Assembly (NCBI RefSeq): GCF_029892845.1
Contig: NZ_JARXVT010000001.1
Location: 124,001 to 188,000, forward strand
Length of the DNA: 64,000 nucleotides
Source: Aurantimicrobium minutum
Lineage (GTDB): Bacteria; Actinomycetota; Actinomycetes; Actinomycetales; Microbacteriaceae
Reading direction: 5' to 3'
The position numbers were made by a program, and so were the translations under genes. How positions within the stretch are numbered: position 1 is the first letter of the stretch; each line of letters opens with the position of its first letter. The notes below the pieces were generated by a model. It ran no database searches, had not been told where the DNA came from, and saw only the letters and a list, made by a program, of their open reading frames with translations. This document shows, in pieces, positions 1-10,060 of the stretch.

Positions 1-1
1 C

Positions 2-526
2 CAGTTCGATGACCTAGCCCCTGGTCTGGATCGTCGTGGGGTTCACCGCGCTCCGAAGCGTCGCGGCGCTGGCTTTGTTCCTTTCGCCTGGGCTGCACTG
101 GCAACCGGCGCACTTGTTGTGGGTGGCGTGGGCACACTGATTGTCACCAGCGACAGCATCAGCATGAAAGATTTCGAGGGCATTTTCGCTTTGCCCACCG
201 CCGCAGCATCGGCCACGCCAAAGGCAACTGCCGTTCCGACTGTGGATCCTGCCTCTGTGGTTAACGTGCTCAACGCAACCGGTGAAACCGGTGTTGCTAC
301 CGCCGTGGGCGACCAGATTGCCACAGAAGGCTGGACCGTGGGCACAAAGTCCAATGCCAGCGAGACGGCTGAACAGACGTTCATCTACTACGGCAACCCT
401 TCTCTCGAAGGTGCAGCTCGTGGCCTTGCCCAGTCTCTGGGTTACGGCGAAATCAAGCTCACCGATAAGTACATTGAGAGCTCAGCGCAGCTCACTTTGG
501 TAGTGGGTCTGGACTACGCCGGCTAA
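2..526 (+). CDS. LytR_C domain membrane protein (5' end outside the window)
   Basis: The frame is open from the first bases, so the true start lies upstream. An in-frame GTG at 119 falls inside the membrane helix and is not credible. Visible parts are a basic stretch (HRAPKRRG), one transmembrane helix (about visible codons 24-44), an Ala/Thr-rich linker and a LytR_C domain that opens with VLNATGETGVA and runs to the stop. LytR_C domains lie outside the membrane and occur alone or behind LCP ligase domains in actinobacterial cell-envelope proteins; their exact role is unsettled. With a single N-terminal helix and no visible LCP domain, this looks like the stand-alone type. A weak stem-loop follows, then a cold-shock gene on the same strand. 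Confidence 0.75.
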   Translation, partial: QFDDLAPGLDRRGVHRAPKRRGAGFVPFAWAALATGALVVGGVGTLIVTSDSISMKDFEGIFALPTAAASATPKATAVPTVDPASVVNVLNATGETGVATAVGDQIATEGWTVGTKSNASETAEQTFIYYGNPSLEGAARGLAQSLGYGEIKLTDKYIESSAQLTLVVGLDYAG

Positions 527-552
527 ATCGTTGTCATATTGCGACTATTAAA

Positions 553-576
553 AGTTAGGCAAGGCTAACTGTTTTG
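553..576 (+). terminator. Weak candidate terminator after the LytR_C gene
   Basis: AGTTAG and CTAACT (553-558 / 565-570) form a 6-bp stem with a 6-nt loop, followed by GTTTTG. The stem is short, so termination may be partial. Confidence 0.4.
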
Positions 577-655
577 TGCTATTCCCCAGTAGTGTGAAAC
601 TAACGGCACAAGCGATTTGTGTGTGTCGGTTGGGATACTGCAATTGGAGTTACAC

Positions 656-859
656 ATGGCCACTGGAACCGTTAAGTGGTTCAACGCTGAAAAGGGCTAC
701 GGTTTTGTAACCGTAGACGGCGACGAGCAGGACGTATTCGTCCACTACTCCGCTATCGACATGAACGGCTACAAGGTCCTCGAAGAGGGTCAGAAGGTTG
801 TTTTTGAAATCGGTACCGGAAACAAGGGTCCTCAGGCTGAGTCGGTTCGACTGGCTTAA
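656..859 (+). CDS. cspA: Cold-shock protein, CspA family
   Basis: A 67-residue single cold-shock domain protein, the usual length. It carries both nucleic-acid-binding motifs: RNP1 (KGYGFVTV) and RNP2 (VFVHYSAI), and begins with the typical ATGTVKWFN. It is expected to bind single-stranded RNA or DNA in the cytoplasm and act as an RNA chaperone. The ATG at 656 was chosen over an upstream in-frame start at 617 because family members begin here and TTGGAG precedes it. The roughly 130-bp gap upstream leaves room for a long 5' UTR, common in cold-shock genes. A strong terminator follows at 888-924, so it is probably monocistronic. Confidence 0.93.
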   Translation: MATGTVKWFNAEKGYGFVTVDGDEQDVFVHYSAIDMNGYKVLEEGQKVVFEIGTGNKGPQAESVRLA

Positions 860-887
860 AGCCTCGTAATATTCGGGCACGCCCGAG

Positions 888-924
888 CTAACGCCGTCCA
901 CGATAGTGGGCGGCGTTAGTCTTT
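888..924 (+). terminator. Rho-independent terminator of the cold-shock gene
   Basis: A 14-bp stem (888-901 with 906-919, one G-U pair) has a GATA loop and is followed by TCTTT. It ends only a few bases before the start codon of the next gene at 929. Confidence 0.8.
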
Positions 925-928
925 GCCC

Positions 929-1963
929 GTGACTACTTTTTCGCGAACTCTCTCCCGTGTTGTTGGTGTGGCAGCTATCAGTGCTGTGGCACTGGGCTTG
1001 GCGGCCTGTTCTGGCGGAGCCAGCGCGCCGGCAACTCCTGACTACAAGTCCACCTACAAGGCGCCTGCGGCCGTTGCCTACGCACCCCTGACGGGTGTGG
1101 CATTGGCAGAAGGCACCACTGTGGGTCCAGCACTCTCGGTGAAGATCTGTAACGTCTTCCACTGCGAGCCCCAGGATGGCCTCAACCAGTCAGACGTGGT
1201 CTTCGAGGAAATCGTCGAAGGTGGCATCACTCGCTACGTCGGCATCTGGAACTCTAACGTTCCGGTCAGCGTCGGCCCCGTGCGCTCCTTGCGCCCCATG
1301 GACGCAGATATTGCCGCTCCTTTCGGCGGCATCATTGCCTACTCCGGTTACGGTGCCCAGGAAACTCGTGACCTTGCTGTCGACACTGGCCTGGTCAACG
1401 TCACCGAGAACGATCCTGCGATGTACCGCAACGACTACAACGTTGCTCCCTACAACTTGATGCTGCACGCACAGGAAGTCATCGCCGCAAACGCTGGACT
1501 GGCTGCCCCTGCACAGCAGTGGGCCTACGCCGGTTCACTGGCAACCTCGACTGCAGTTCTGGATGGAACGCCTGCAACGTCAGTTCAGAGCATCTTCAGC
1601 AACTCCTCTGACAACACCTGGACCTATGACGGTGCTGGTCGTTACCTGCGTACCCAGTGGGAAGGTCCTGACCTTGACCTCACCGGTGCTCAGCTTTCGG
1701 CAGCAAACATTGTCATCATGCGTGTGAACGTGGATGAGTTCGTGGGTGTTCCCCGTACCCGCATGGTCGACTCCGGTGAGCTCTTCGTGCTCAGCGGCGG
1801 CAAGGTTGTTCACGGCACATGGAGCAAGGCCGCAACGGCTGCTCCCATCGTGTTCAAGGGCGACAACGGCGTGACCATTCGCCTGGCTCCCGGTAACACC
1901 TGGATCGAAATGGTTCCCCTGGAATCCTACGTATCTGGCGGTACAGTCAACATCGCAGGATAA
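929..1963 (+). CDS. DUF3048 (YerB-like) lipoprotein
   Basis: A 344-residue predicted lipoprotein. The N-terminus has a short charged part, a hydrophobic stretch and the lipobox LAAC followed by SGG, so it should be lipid-anchored outside the membrane. The mature part matches DUF3048 proteins (YerB of Bacillus): GVALAEG near the start, the QDGLNQSDVVFEEIVEGG segment, and GPVRSLRPMD. The family's biochemical role is not known to me. The GTG at 929 was chosen; a TTG at 923 is an in-frame alternative. The upstream terminator hairpin reaches 919 and leaves almost no room for a leader or ribosome-binding site, which suggests a leaderless transcript. A strong terminator follows the stop. Confidence 0.82.
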   Translation: MTTFSRTLSRVVGVAAISAVALGLAACSGGASAPATPDYKSTYKAPAAVAYAPLTGVALAEGTTVGPALSVKICNVFHCEPQDGLNQSDVVFEEIVEGGITRYVGIWNSNVPVSVGPVRSLRPMDADIAAPFGGIIAYSGYGAQETRDLAVDTGLVNVTENDPAMYRNDYNVAPYNLMLHAQEVIAANAGLAAPAQQWAYAGSLATSTAVLDGTPATSVQSIFSNSSDNTWTYDGAGRYLRTQWEGPDLDLTGAQLSAANIVIMRVNVDEFVGVPRTRMVDSGELFVLSGGKVVHGTWSKAATAAPIVFKGDNGVTIRLAPGNTWIEMVPLESYVSGGTVNIAG

Positions 1964-1980
1964 GTTTCCTCACCTTCACA

Positions 1981-2010
1981 GAAGCCCACCCCTCACGGGG
2001 TGGGCTTCTT
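1981..2010 (+). terminator. Rho-independent terminator after the DUF3048 gene
   Basis: A perfect 12-bp stem (1981-1992 GAAGCCCACCCC with 1997-2008) and a TCAC loop, followed by TT. It separates the lipoprotein gene from groEL. Confidence 0.8.
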
Positions 2011-2076
2011 GCATGAGGTGGCTTTCGCTGACCGCGGACGTACTTGCACTCGGGGCATGAGAGTGCCAATATTGAG

Positions 2077-3766
<1,690 letters not shown>

Positions 3767-3784
3767 GTCCAAACAAACCAAGAA

Positions 3785-3822
3785 AGAACGCCTCCCCGCC
3801 GATTGGGGAGGCGTTCTTCGTT
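3785..3822 (+). terminator. Rho-independent terminator of groEL, possibly bidirectional
   Basis: A 13-bp stem (3785-3797 with 3805-3817) with a 7-nt loop and a T-rich tail. It sits between groEL and the convergent WXG100 gene and may serve both. Confidence 0.85.
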
Positions 3823-3833
3823 TCTTTCTGCGG

Positions 3834-4124
3834 TTACACGCGGAACATGCGTGCCGTGGCCTGCTCAATGTCCATGTATTGCTGAGCAGCCAATGAAAGT
3901 GCGTGGTTGATGGAGCTCAGGCTCTCATCAACGCGTTGAGCGGTCAGATGCCACTCTGAGACCACCGCCTGGAATGCGGTGGCTGCAGTGCCGCTCCAGG
4001 AGCCCTGCAGGTTACTCAGCTGGGAATGCAGAGCCAGCACCTCACTCTGAATGCGCGAGATGGACTGCTGCGCAGCTGAGCTGGCATGGAAGACAGCTTC
4101 GCTGTCGACGTGAAAGACGGACAT
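3834..4124 (-). CDS. WXG100-family protein (EsxA/EsxB-like)
   Basis: A 96-residue helical-hairpin protein. The central WSG of QGSWSGTAATAFQ is the WXG motif, with about 50 residues before it and 40 after, the standard architecture. Such proteins are usually dimeric substrates of type VII (ESX) secretion. The ATG at 4124 was chosen because AAGGAGAACTC precedes it; ten more in-frame codons upstream are excluded. The C-terminus lacks an obvious YxxxD/E export signal. No ESX ATPase, EccB-E or second WXG100 gene is nearby, so partner and secretion route are unknown. It reads in the same direction as the histidine kinase upstream, separated by a large inverted repeat. Confidence 0.8.
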   Translation of the reverse strand: MSVFHVDSEAVFHASSAAQQSISRIQSEVLALHSQLSNLQGSWSGTAATAFQAVVSEWHLTAQRVDESLSSINHALSLAAQQYMDIEQATARMFRV

Positions 4125-4145
4125 GAGTTCTCCTTGAATGTCAGG

Positions 4146-4200
4146 AGAGCGCATCCGTCCCCTGAGCGGAGGGGGGAGTGCTGCGGGCCGGATGCGCTCT
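4146..4200 (-). other. Long inverted repeat in the leader of the WXG100 gene
   Basis: Arms AGAGCGCATCCG (4146-4157) and CGGATGCGCTCT (4189-4200) pair perfectly over 12 bp. The 31-base loop holds a second stem (CCCCT 4159-4163 with AGGGG 4170-4174). There is no U-run on either side, so a simple terminator is unlikely. It ends about 20 bases before the WXG100 start codon and lies downstream of the kinase stop. Confidence 0.55.
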
Positions 4201-4261
4201 GAGACCCAAGATAAGCAAACAGACAGCGCCCAGGCGGCGCAGGAGTGAGGCTGTGGAGTGC

Positions 4262-5713
4262 TTAGGCTTCGAGAGGGGTGTGGACGACAGGGAGGGTCAC
4301 GGAGAACGTGGCGCCGCCACCCTTGGTCGCAGTGACATCAATACGGCCTTGGTGAGCCTTCACGATCGAAGCCACGATGGCCAGACCTAATCCGCTTCCA
4401 CCAGTTTCGCGGGCACGAGAGTTATCTGCGCGGTAGAAGCGCTCAAAGATTTTCTCGCGGATCTGCTTTGGAATGCCGGCACCGTGGTCCACGACAGCGA
4501 TAGTGGCCTCGCCAGCGGCATCGTCGTGGCTCACGACGAGCTCGAGGGGAGTTCCGGTATTGGTGAAGCGCAGGGCATTCCCCATCAAGTTGGTGACCAC
4601 CTGGCGGATCTTGTTCTCGGCAGCGAAGATCTCAACAGAGTCACCGTTAACCGTGATCGTGCGTTCAGGATCAAAAGCACGAGCGTCGAGGGCAGCGTCG
4701 TGGGCGATCGTGAGGAGGTCGAAGGTGCCAATCTCGAGAGGACGTGTTTCATCCATCCGGGCGAGTTCAAGAAGGTCCTCAACGAGGGCACCCATGCGAA
4801 TGGCTTCCTTCTCGATGCGCTCCATGGCCTGACCAATTTCTTCAGGAGTCTGGAGTGCACCCATCCGGTAAAGCTCGGCATAGCCGCGAACAGAGACCAG
4901 GGGAGTGCGCAGCTCATGGCTGGCGTCACCGACGAATCGTTGCATCTGATCGATCGTGCGAGCACGGTCAGCAAAGGCGCGGTCGATCCGGCCCAACATG
5001 ATGTTGAGCGAGCGGTTCAGGCGGCCCACCTCTGTGTTGGTGGGTGACGTGGAGGGAAGACGAAGGCTGAGGTTGCCATCAGCAATGGCAACGGCGGTGT
5101 CCTCCACCTCGCGCAGAGGCGCGAAGGTTGTGGTGACCAGGAATCGTGTGAGCAAAGCGCCCACAATCACAATCGCAATTCCGAGGCCTAAGAAAATGCT
5201 GAGGTAGGTGGTCATCAGCTTGTCCACACCCGCAGTGGAGAGTGCAACAACAACGGTGCCAAGAGTTCCGGTGGCGTCATCAAAGGTGACGGGAACGGCA
5301 ATGGCATGGAACAGGGTTCGGCCATTGGTGGACTTCACGGGGAAGATCGCCCCGTCCAAGGTGGTGGCCTGTGCAACAGTGATGCCGTTTGCCAGCTGGG
5401 GGCGAATGGCCTCGGCCTTCTCCGTCCAGTTCTGTTCCAACAGAACACCGCTCGCGCTATACACCGCGTAGTAGTAATCCGTGGGAGCAGATTGGCTGGG
5501 TGTGCCCGTCTTGCTCAGGCTCAACACACTGGAGAGATCCTGCTGAACCGATTGCAGCTGGGTATCAAGCTGACCAATCAGAGCTGGCTTGAGCATGGCC
5601 ATGGTTCCAATACCGGAAACCAGCAATCCAATCGTCAGCAACAACACTGTGACGCCCGTCACCTTGGTTCTCAAGGAGATGGCGTTCCATCGGTCATTGA
5701 AATTGAATCGCAT
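4262..5713 (-). CDS. Sensor histidine kinase
   Basis: A 483-residue membrane histidine kinase. Helix 1 spans about residues 18-42 and helix 2 about 166-192, enclosing an extracytoplasmic sensor region of about 120 residues. HAMP follows (190-243), then HisKA with DASHELRTP (phospho-acceptor His266), N-box NLMGNALRF (375-383), G1 DHGAGI, F-box FERFYRAD and G2 GGSGLGLAI. It autophosphorylates and passes phosphate to the response regulator encoded just upstream. ATG at 5713 is used; a TTG three codons earlier is possible and neither has a clear ribosome-binding site. A strong hairpin separates it from the regulator gene. Layout resembles the TcrY/PrrB/TrcS-like kinases; the signal is unknown. 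Confidence 0.93.
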   Translation of the reverse strand: MRFNFNDRWNAISLRTKVTGVTVLLLTIGLLVSGIGTMAMLKPALIGQLDTQLQSVQQDLSSVLSLSKTGTPSQSAPTDYYYAVYSASGVLLEQNWTEKAEAIRPQLANGITVAQATTLDGAIFPVKSTNGRTLFHAIAVPVTFDDATGTLGTVVVALSTAGVDKLMTTYLSIFLGLGIAIVIVGALLTRFLVTTTFAPLREVEDTAVAIADGNLSLRLPSTSPTNTEVGRLNRSLNIMLGRIDRAFADRARTIDQMQRFVGDASHELRTPLVSVRGYAELYRMGALQTPEEIGQAMERIEKEAIRMGALVEDLLELARMDETRPLEIGTFDLLTIAHDAALDARAFDPERTITVNGDSVEIFAAENKIRQVVTNLMGNALRFTNTGTPLELVVSHDDAAGEATIAVVDHGAGIPKQIREKIFERFYRADNSRARETGGSGLGLAIVASIVKAHQGRIDVTATKGGGATFSVTLPVVHTPLEA

Positions 5714-5751
5714 CAGGAACAATCTAAGCAGGTTCTAGGTGGGGAAATGCT

Positions 5752-5783
5752 GAAAGGGCGAGACCTAGTGGTCCCGCCCTTTC
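5752..5783 (-). terminator. Hairpin between response-regulator and kinase genes (possible attenuator)
   Basis: A 14-bp stem with one mismatch (GAAAGGGCG..., 5752-5765 with 5770-5783) and a 4-base loop. No good U-run follows on the minus strand, so it may only reduce kinase expression relative to the regulator, or protect the mRNA end. Confidence 0.5.
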
Positions 5784-5803
5784 GACACTGGAGGTGTGTG
5801 TGA

Positions 5804-6496
5804 TTAGGAAGCCTTGGCAACCTTGAGCATGTATCCGAATCCACGCTTGGTGGTGATGAGCGGTTCGGTGGAGACGGCGTCCAGCTTGCGACGGAGGTAG
5901 GAGACATAAGACTCCACGATTCCAGCGTCACCGTTGAAGTCGTATTCCCAGACGTGGTCAAGAATTTGTGCCTTGCTCAACACGCGGTTGGGGTTGAGCA
6001 TGAGGTAACGCAGCAGCTTGAACTCGGTGGGGCTGAGCTCAACCACGGCGTCGTTGACAACGACCTCGTGAGTGTCCTGGTCCATTGAGATCTCACCAGC
6101 ACGAATAAGGGCTTCTTCATCTGCCTGCATGGTGCGGCGGAGAATGGCCTTGATGCGAGCCACGATTTCATCGAGGCTAAAGGGCTTGGTCACGTAGTCA
6201 TCGCCACCGACGGTGAGACCCATGATCTTGTCCTGGGTGTCGTCCTTCGCGGTGAGGAAGAGAATGGGGGCGGTGTATCCGGCCGAGCGCAGACGCTTGG
6301 TCACGGAGAAGCCGTTCATGTCTGGAAGCATCACATCGAGCACGATCAGGTCGGGCTCTTCTGCAAGTACTGCCGAGATTGCGGCTGCGCCATTGCCAAC
6401 AGCCTGAACGTTGAACCCGGAGAACCGAAGACTTGTGGTCAGGAGGTCTCTAATGTTGGGTTCGTCATCAACTATGAGGATTCGTGGGTTTTCCAT
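5804..6496 (-). CDS. OmpR-family response regulator
   Basis: A 230-residue two-domain regulator. The receiver domain has acidic residues D10/D11, phospho-acceptor D54 (in LIVLDVMLPDMNGF), the T of FLTAKDD and the K of YVTKPFSLDE. The C-terminal winged-helix domain (about 130-228) carries VVELSPTEFKLLRYLM and ends with KRGFGYMLK. It controls transcription when phosphorylated by the downstream histidine kinase. The start matches the family and lies at the head of the two-gene operon; the 120 bp before the next upstream gene contains its promoter region, with no operator I could identify. Confidence 0.95.
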   Translation of the reverse strand: MENPRILIVDDEPNIRDLLTTSLRFSGFNVQAVGNGAAAISAVLAEEPDLIVLDVMLPDMNGFSVTKRLRSAGYTAPILFLTAKDDTQDKIMGLTVGGDDYVTKPFSLDEIVARIKAILRRTMQADEEALIRAGEISMDQDTHEVVVNDAVVELSPTEFKLLRYLMLNPNRVLSKAQILDHVWEYDFNGDAGIVESYVSYLRRKLDAVSTEPLITTKRGFGYMLKVAKAS

Positions 6497-6616
6497 GTCT
6501 CTAGTATCTGACTGTTTCCTGAATGTAACCTGAGAGTTTTTAGACAGCGGACTGTGCGCACGCTGAACACAGGCGTATTCCCAGTACTTAGGCGGGGAAT
6601 TGGCAGAAAAGAAAAG

Positions 6617-8251
6617 TTAGACGGTGTGGCCGTCAACGATTTCGTAGGAGTATCCCTGCTCTGCAAGGAAGCGCTGACGGTTCAGGGCGAATTCCTGGTC
6701 CACAGTGTCGCGAGCCACAAGTGTGTAGAAGGTGGCCGTGAAACCGCTCTTCTTGGGACGCAACAGACGCCCTAGTCGCTGGGCTTCCTCTTGGCGTGAA
6801 CCAAAAGCACCCGAGACCTGGATCGCCACACTGGCTTCAGGGAGGTCAACCGAGAAGTTTGCTACCTTGCTCACCACCAGCACAGGTTCGCTTCCGTCGC
6901 GGAACGCGTTAAACAAACGCTCACGCTCATCGACTGGAGTAGCTCCCGTGATCTCAGGAACACCGAGTGCTTCACCGAGTGCAGCCAGCTGATCTAGGTA
7001 TTGCCCAATGACCAGCACGCGCTCACCGGGGTGGGCGGCAATGAGTTTCTTCGCAATGGCAATCTTCACTGGAGAGGTCGCAGCAAGGCGGTAACGCTCG
7101 GCGTCACTGGCTGCGGCATAGATCAGTCGCTCTTCAGGGTCGAGGTCAATACGAATCTCTTTGCACTCAGCAGGAGAGATAAAACCTTCTTGCTCGATTT
7201 CTTTCCAGGGCGCATCAAAGCGCTTAGGCCCAATCAGGCTGAACACGTCAGACTCTCGGCCATCCTCGCGCACGAGTGTGGCGGTCAAGCCCAGACGGCG
7301 ACGAGCTTGCAGCTCGGCCGTCAGCTTGAACACAGGTGCAGGAAGCAGGTGGACTTCGTCATAAATGACCAGGCCCCAGTCCAGGGCATCCAAGAGGGCC
7401 AGGTGAGCGAACTCACCACCGCGCTTGGCGGTCAAGATTTGATAGGTCGCGATGGTGACCGGCTTGATCTCCTTGGTTGCGCCCGAGTACTCACCAATTT
7501 CATCAGCGGTGAGGGAGGTGCGCTTAAGAAGCTCATCTCGCCACTGGCGTGCGGAGACAGTGTTGGTGACCAAGATCAAGGTGTCTGTCTTGGTGGCTGC
7601 CATCGCTCCGGCACCGACCAACGTCTTTCCGGCACCACAGGGAAGAACCACGACTCCCGAGCCACCCTCCAGGAAGTTCGAGACGGCCTTCTCTTGGTAG
7701 TGACGCAAAGCCCAGCCGTCGGTTGCCAGATCAATGTCGTGGTGAGCGCCGGGCTTATATCCGGCATTGTCCTCGGCAGGCCAGCCGAGCTTGAGCAGTT
7801 CTTGCTTGAGCTGTCCACGTGCCCAGGCAGCTACCTCGTAGCTGCCGTCCTCACGCTTACCTTCAAGCAGTGTGGTGACCTTCTTAGAGCGAGAAACCTC
7901 TGAGAGAACAGCAGCATCAGTGCCCTTGAGAATGAGCGTGCCTTCGGCATCGCGTTCGATTGTCAGGCGCCCATAGCGGTTGACTGTCTCCGCGATGTCG
8001 ATGGTCACACTCGCAGGAACCGCATACTTTGAATACTTCTCGAGTGTGCCCAGAATTTCTTCTGCGGTGTGGCCGGCAGCACGTGCGTTCCACAGACCCA
8101 AACGGGTAATCCGATAGGTGTGAATGTGCTCGGGAGCGCGTTCAAGTTCGGCAAAGACAGCGAGGTCGTGACGAGCATCCGCAGCGTCCGGGTGCGCCAC
8201 CTCAAGCAGTACTGAGCGATCGCTTTGAACGATCAACGGTCCATCGGGCAT
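6617..8251 (-). CDS. XPB-type DNA repair helicase (SF2)
   Basis: A 544-residue SF2 helicase of the bacterial XPB/ERCC3 family. The N-terminal third is the XPB-specific damage-recognition region. Walker A is PCGAGKTL (204-211), motif II is DEVH (298-301), motif III is GLTATLVREDG, and motif VI is EAQRLGRLLRPK. The RED element (VREDGRE) is typical of XPB. Bacterial XPB is a 3'-5' DNA helicase thought to act in repair, acting on DNA in the cytoplasm. The M. tuberculosis homologue (ercc3, Rv0861c) also sits beside a helicase-associated-domain gene, as here (8293-10035). No Bax1-type nuclease partner, as in archaea, is visible. Confidence 0.93.
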   Translation of the reverse strand: MPDGPLIVQSDRSVLLEVAHPDAADARHDLAVFAELERAPEHIHTYRITRLGLWNARAAGHTAEEILGTLEKYSKYAVPASVTIDIAETVNRYGRLTIERDAEGTLILKGTDAAVLSEVSRSKKVTTLLEGKREDGSYEVAAWARGQLKQELLKLGWPAEDNAGYKPGAHHDIDLATDGWALRHYQEKAVSNFLEGGSGVVVLPCGAGKTLVGAGAMAATKTDTLILVTNTVSARQWRDELLKRTSLTADEIGEYSGATKEIKPVTIATYQILTAKRGGEFAHLALLDALDWGLVIYDEVHLLPAPVFKLTAELQARRRLGLTATLVREDGRESDVFSLIGPKRFDAPWKEIEQEGFISPAECKEIRIDLDPEERLIYAAASDAERYRLAATSPVKIAIAKKLIAAHPGERVLVIGQYLDQLAALGEALGVPEITGATPVDERERLFNAFRDGSEPVLVVSKVANFSVDLPEASVAIQVSGAFGSRQEEAQRLGRLLRPKKSGFTATFYTLVARDTVDQEFALNRQRFLAEQGYSYEIVDGHTV

Positions 8252-8292
8252 CTCTCTACGTTACTCCGGTTGAGAGGGTGCCCAGGACAGTA

Positions 8293-10035
8293 CTACCCAG
8301 CGCGAACAGCAGTGATGTGGGACGCAGGCAGAGTGCGCTCCACTTCAGTGGTGCGATCTAGGCAGCGCAGTCGACCGTTCGAGAAGCCCTTAGGTTCAAT
8401 GGTGAACTCGCGCTCACCATCAGGCATTGACACGGTCACAATGAGAATGCTCTTCTCGCGCACGGCGACATCCAGCTGACGAGCAATCCAGGTGGCATCA
8501 TCTGTCGTTGCCGCTTCACGACTGCCACGCAGTCGTTGAACCAGAGCAACGTGAGGACTGACCGGCTCTGGCTGCAACTCGATGCTGCGACGGTGAACAG
8601 GTGCCGCAATGATCTTGCCGCTGGCGTCTTCAAGCTGTGCAGGATACTTCGCATCCAACAGTGCATTGAGAACAATTCCAGCTGAGATAGCTGTCTGGAG
8701 TGAATCTTCCGAGACGGGACGCAGGCCAAGAGAGTGCAGGGAGTGGTCAGCGTTGATGGTGCGCAGCACCAACAGGTCGCTGGCCTTGACCACGGTGTGA
8801 CCAGAAACTTCGCGCACACGAATGGTGCCAAAGCGCTCACCCAAGTCAGTGATGAAGTAACCCACGGCCTGAGGAATATCTGTGGCTGCCAGAGAGGTGA
8901 GGTGCTCCAAGATCTGAGCAGCTGTTGTGCCCTGCGCCAAGAGGTGGTTGGTGCCTTGCGCCGTGATGCGGAAGGTGGTGGCCAGTCCTCGGGACTCCAC
9001 CACACAGAGTTGACGCATGAAGACATCATCTGCTGGGGTGAGTGGTCCTGGAGCCACAACAGTGAAGTCGTGCTGCACGAAAACATGCTCAGCAAAGGGA
9101 GGCACCACGGCAGCGATTGCTGCGTTCACAGCCTTCCAATCGCCGGCAAGAACAGCGCGGCCAACGCCGGTGACGCTGCCAGCGGTGGAGAGTCCTAAGA
9201 GTTCAGCGTCGCTCAGGCGCTCAGTTAGAGCGCCGTCAAGCCAATCGTGACCCAGAGGGTAGTGAACCTCGAGCCAGGCGCTCAGTTCGGGACCCCAGTT
9301 AGATTCGGTGCTGAGCACTGCGTGAAGGTCTGCGCCCAGGCTTGCCGACCACGCTGTGGTCACCGCAAGCCAACGCTCAGCTAGAGGCAGGTGCAGCCAA
9401 TCATCAAGCTTCTCCGTCGCCATCCACCAGCCACTGTTCTTTGCCAGAATTCCGGAGAGCTTTCCCAAAGCAAGAAGTGCTGTTGGTGTGATCTCGGAAC
9501 TCGGCATCAAGGGAGCCAGGCGCTGTGAATCCTGAGCGCTGAGACCACCACGAGCAAGTTCTTTCACATGGTGAGACTCAATCGAACGAGCCAACTCATC
9601 CAGCGAGGTAATGGCAGAAAGAGCCGTCTCGAGAGCTGCAGCATCGCGCAGCTCCGAGCCCTTCTCTGCCTTGCTGGGCTTGTCTGCCTTCGCAGGAGAA
9701 AGCTTGTCGGTTGCGCTGAGAATGACGGCGCTGACCTCGGGGTAGAGCTCAGGCTTTTTTCCCTCAGGGCCAAGAAGAGCGTGTTCGAGGGTCGCCGACA
9801 GCGAAGCTTCTGCGGACGCTGTGCCAGTGGCGGCTAGCTCACGCAGCTGGAGCAATTGCTCCAGAGGCAGGCGGCGCACAGCGCTGAGGATGGACTCCTC
9901 AGCCAGCAGTGCATCTGCTAAATCGAAGTAGTCCTTGATGGTGGTGCTGGTAGTGAGGCGGGTTGAGGCAAGCTCAGAGAGCTGCTCATCGGTCAGCGCG
10001 CGCAGGCGCTTAGAAAGTTCTAACGAGGAAGACAC
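8293..10035 (-). CDS. Helicase-associated domain protein, XPB partner-like
   Basis: A 580-residue protein without Walker motifs. The N-terminus (LTDEQLSELAST...DYFDLADALLA) and the C-terminal half (around HVFVQHDFTVVAPGPL and FRITAQGTNHLLAQG) match the helicase C-terminal/XPB-associated family found next to XPB in actinobacteria (Rv0862c in M. tuberculosis). It is the upstream gene of a probable two-gene operon with the XPB helicase, 41 bp apart. Its biochemical role is unknown; a partner or loading factor for XPB is inferred from context only. The start at 10035 was chosen because MSSSLELSKRLRALTDEQ is the expected opening. Confidence 0.82.
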   Translation of the reverse strand: MSSSLELSKRLRALTDEQLSELASTRLTTSTTIKDYFDLADALLAEESILSAVRRLPLEQLLQLRELAATGTASAEASLSATLEHALLGPEGKKPELYPEVSAVILSATDKLSPAKADKPSKAEKGSELRDAAALETALSAITSLDELARSIESHHVKELARGGLSAQDSQRLAPLMPSSEITPTALLALGKLSGILAKNSGWWMATEKLDDWLHLPLAERWLAVTTAWSASLGADLHAVLSTESNWGPELSAWLEVHYPLGHDWLDGALTERLSDAELLGLSTAGSVTGVGRAVLAGDWKAVNAAIAAVVPPFAEHVFVQHDFTVVAPGPLTPADDVFMRQLCVVESRGLATTFRITAQGTNHLLAQGTTAAQILEHLTSLAATDIPQAVGYFITDLGERFGTIRVREVSGHTVVKASDLLVLRTINADHSLHSLGLRPVSEDSLQTAISAGIVLNALLDAKYPAQLEDASGKIIAAPVHRRSIELQPEPVSPHVALVQRLRGSREAATTDDATWIARQLDVAVREKSILIVTVSMPDGEREFTIEPKGFSNGRLRCLDRTTEVERTLPASHITAVRAG

Positions 10036-10060
10036 AGGCTCCTACTTGCCCGTAGGCGAG

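Noticed and set aside
7001-7903. A 300-codon frame on the plus strand inside the XPB helicase gene
   Set aside because: Product shows no family signature, and the opposite strand encodes complete helicase motifs.
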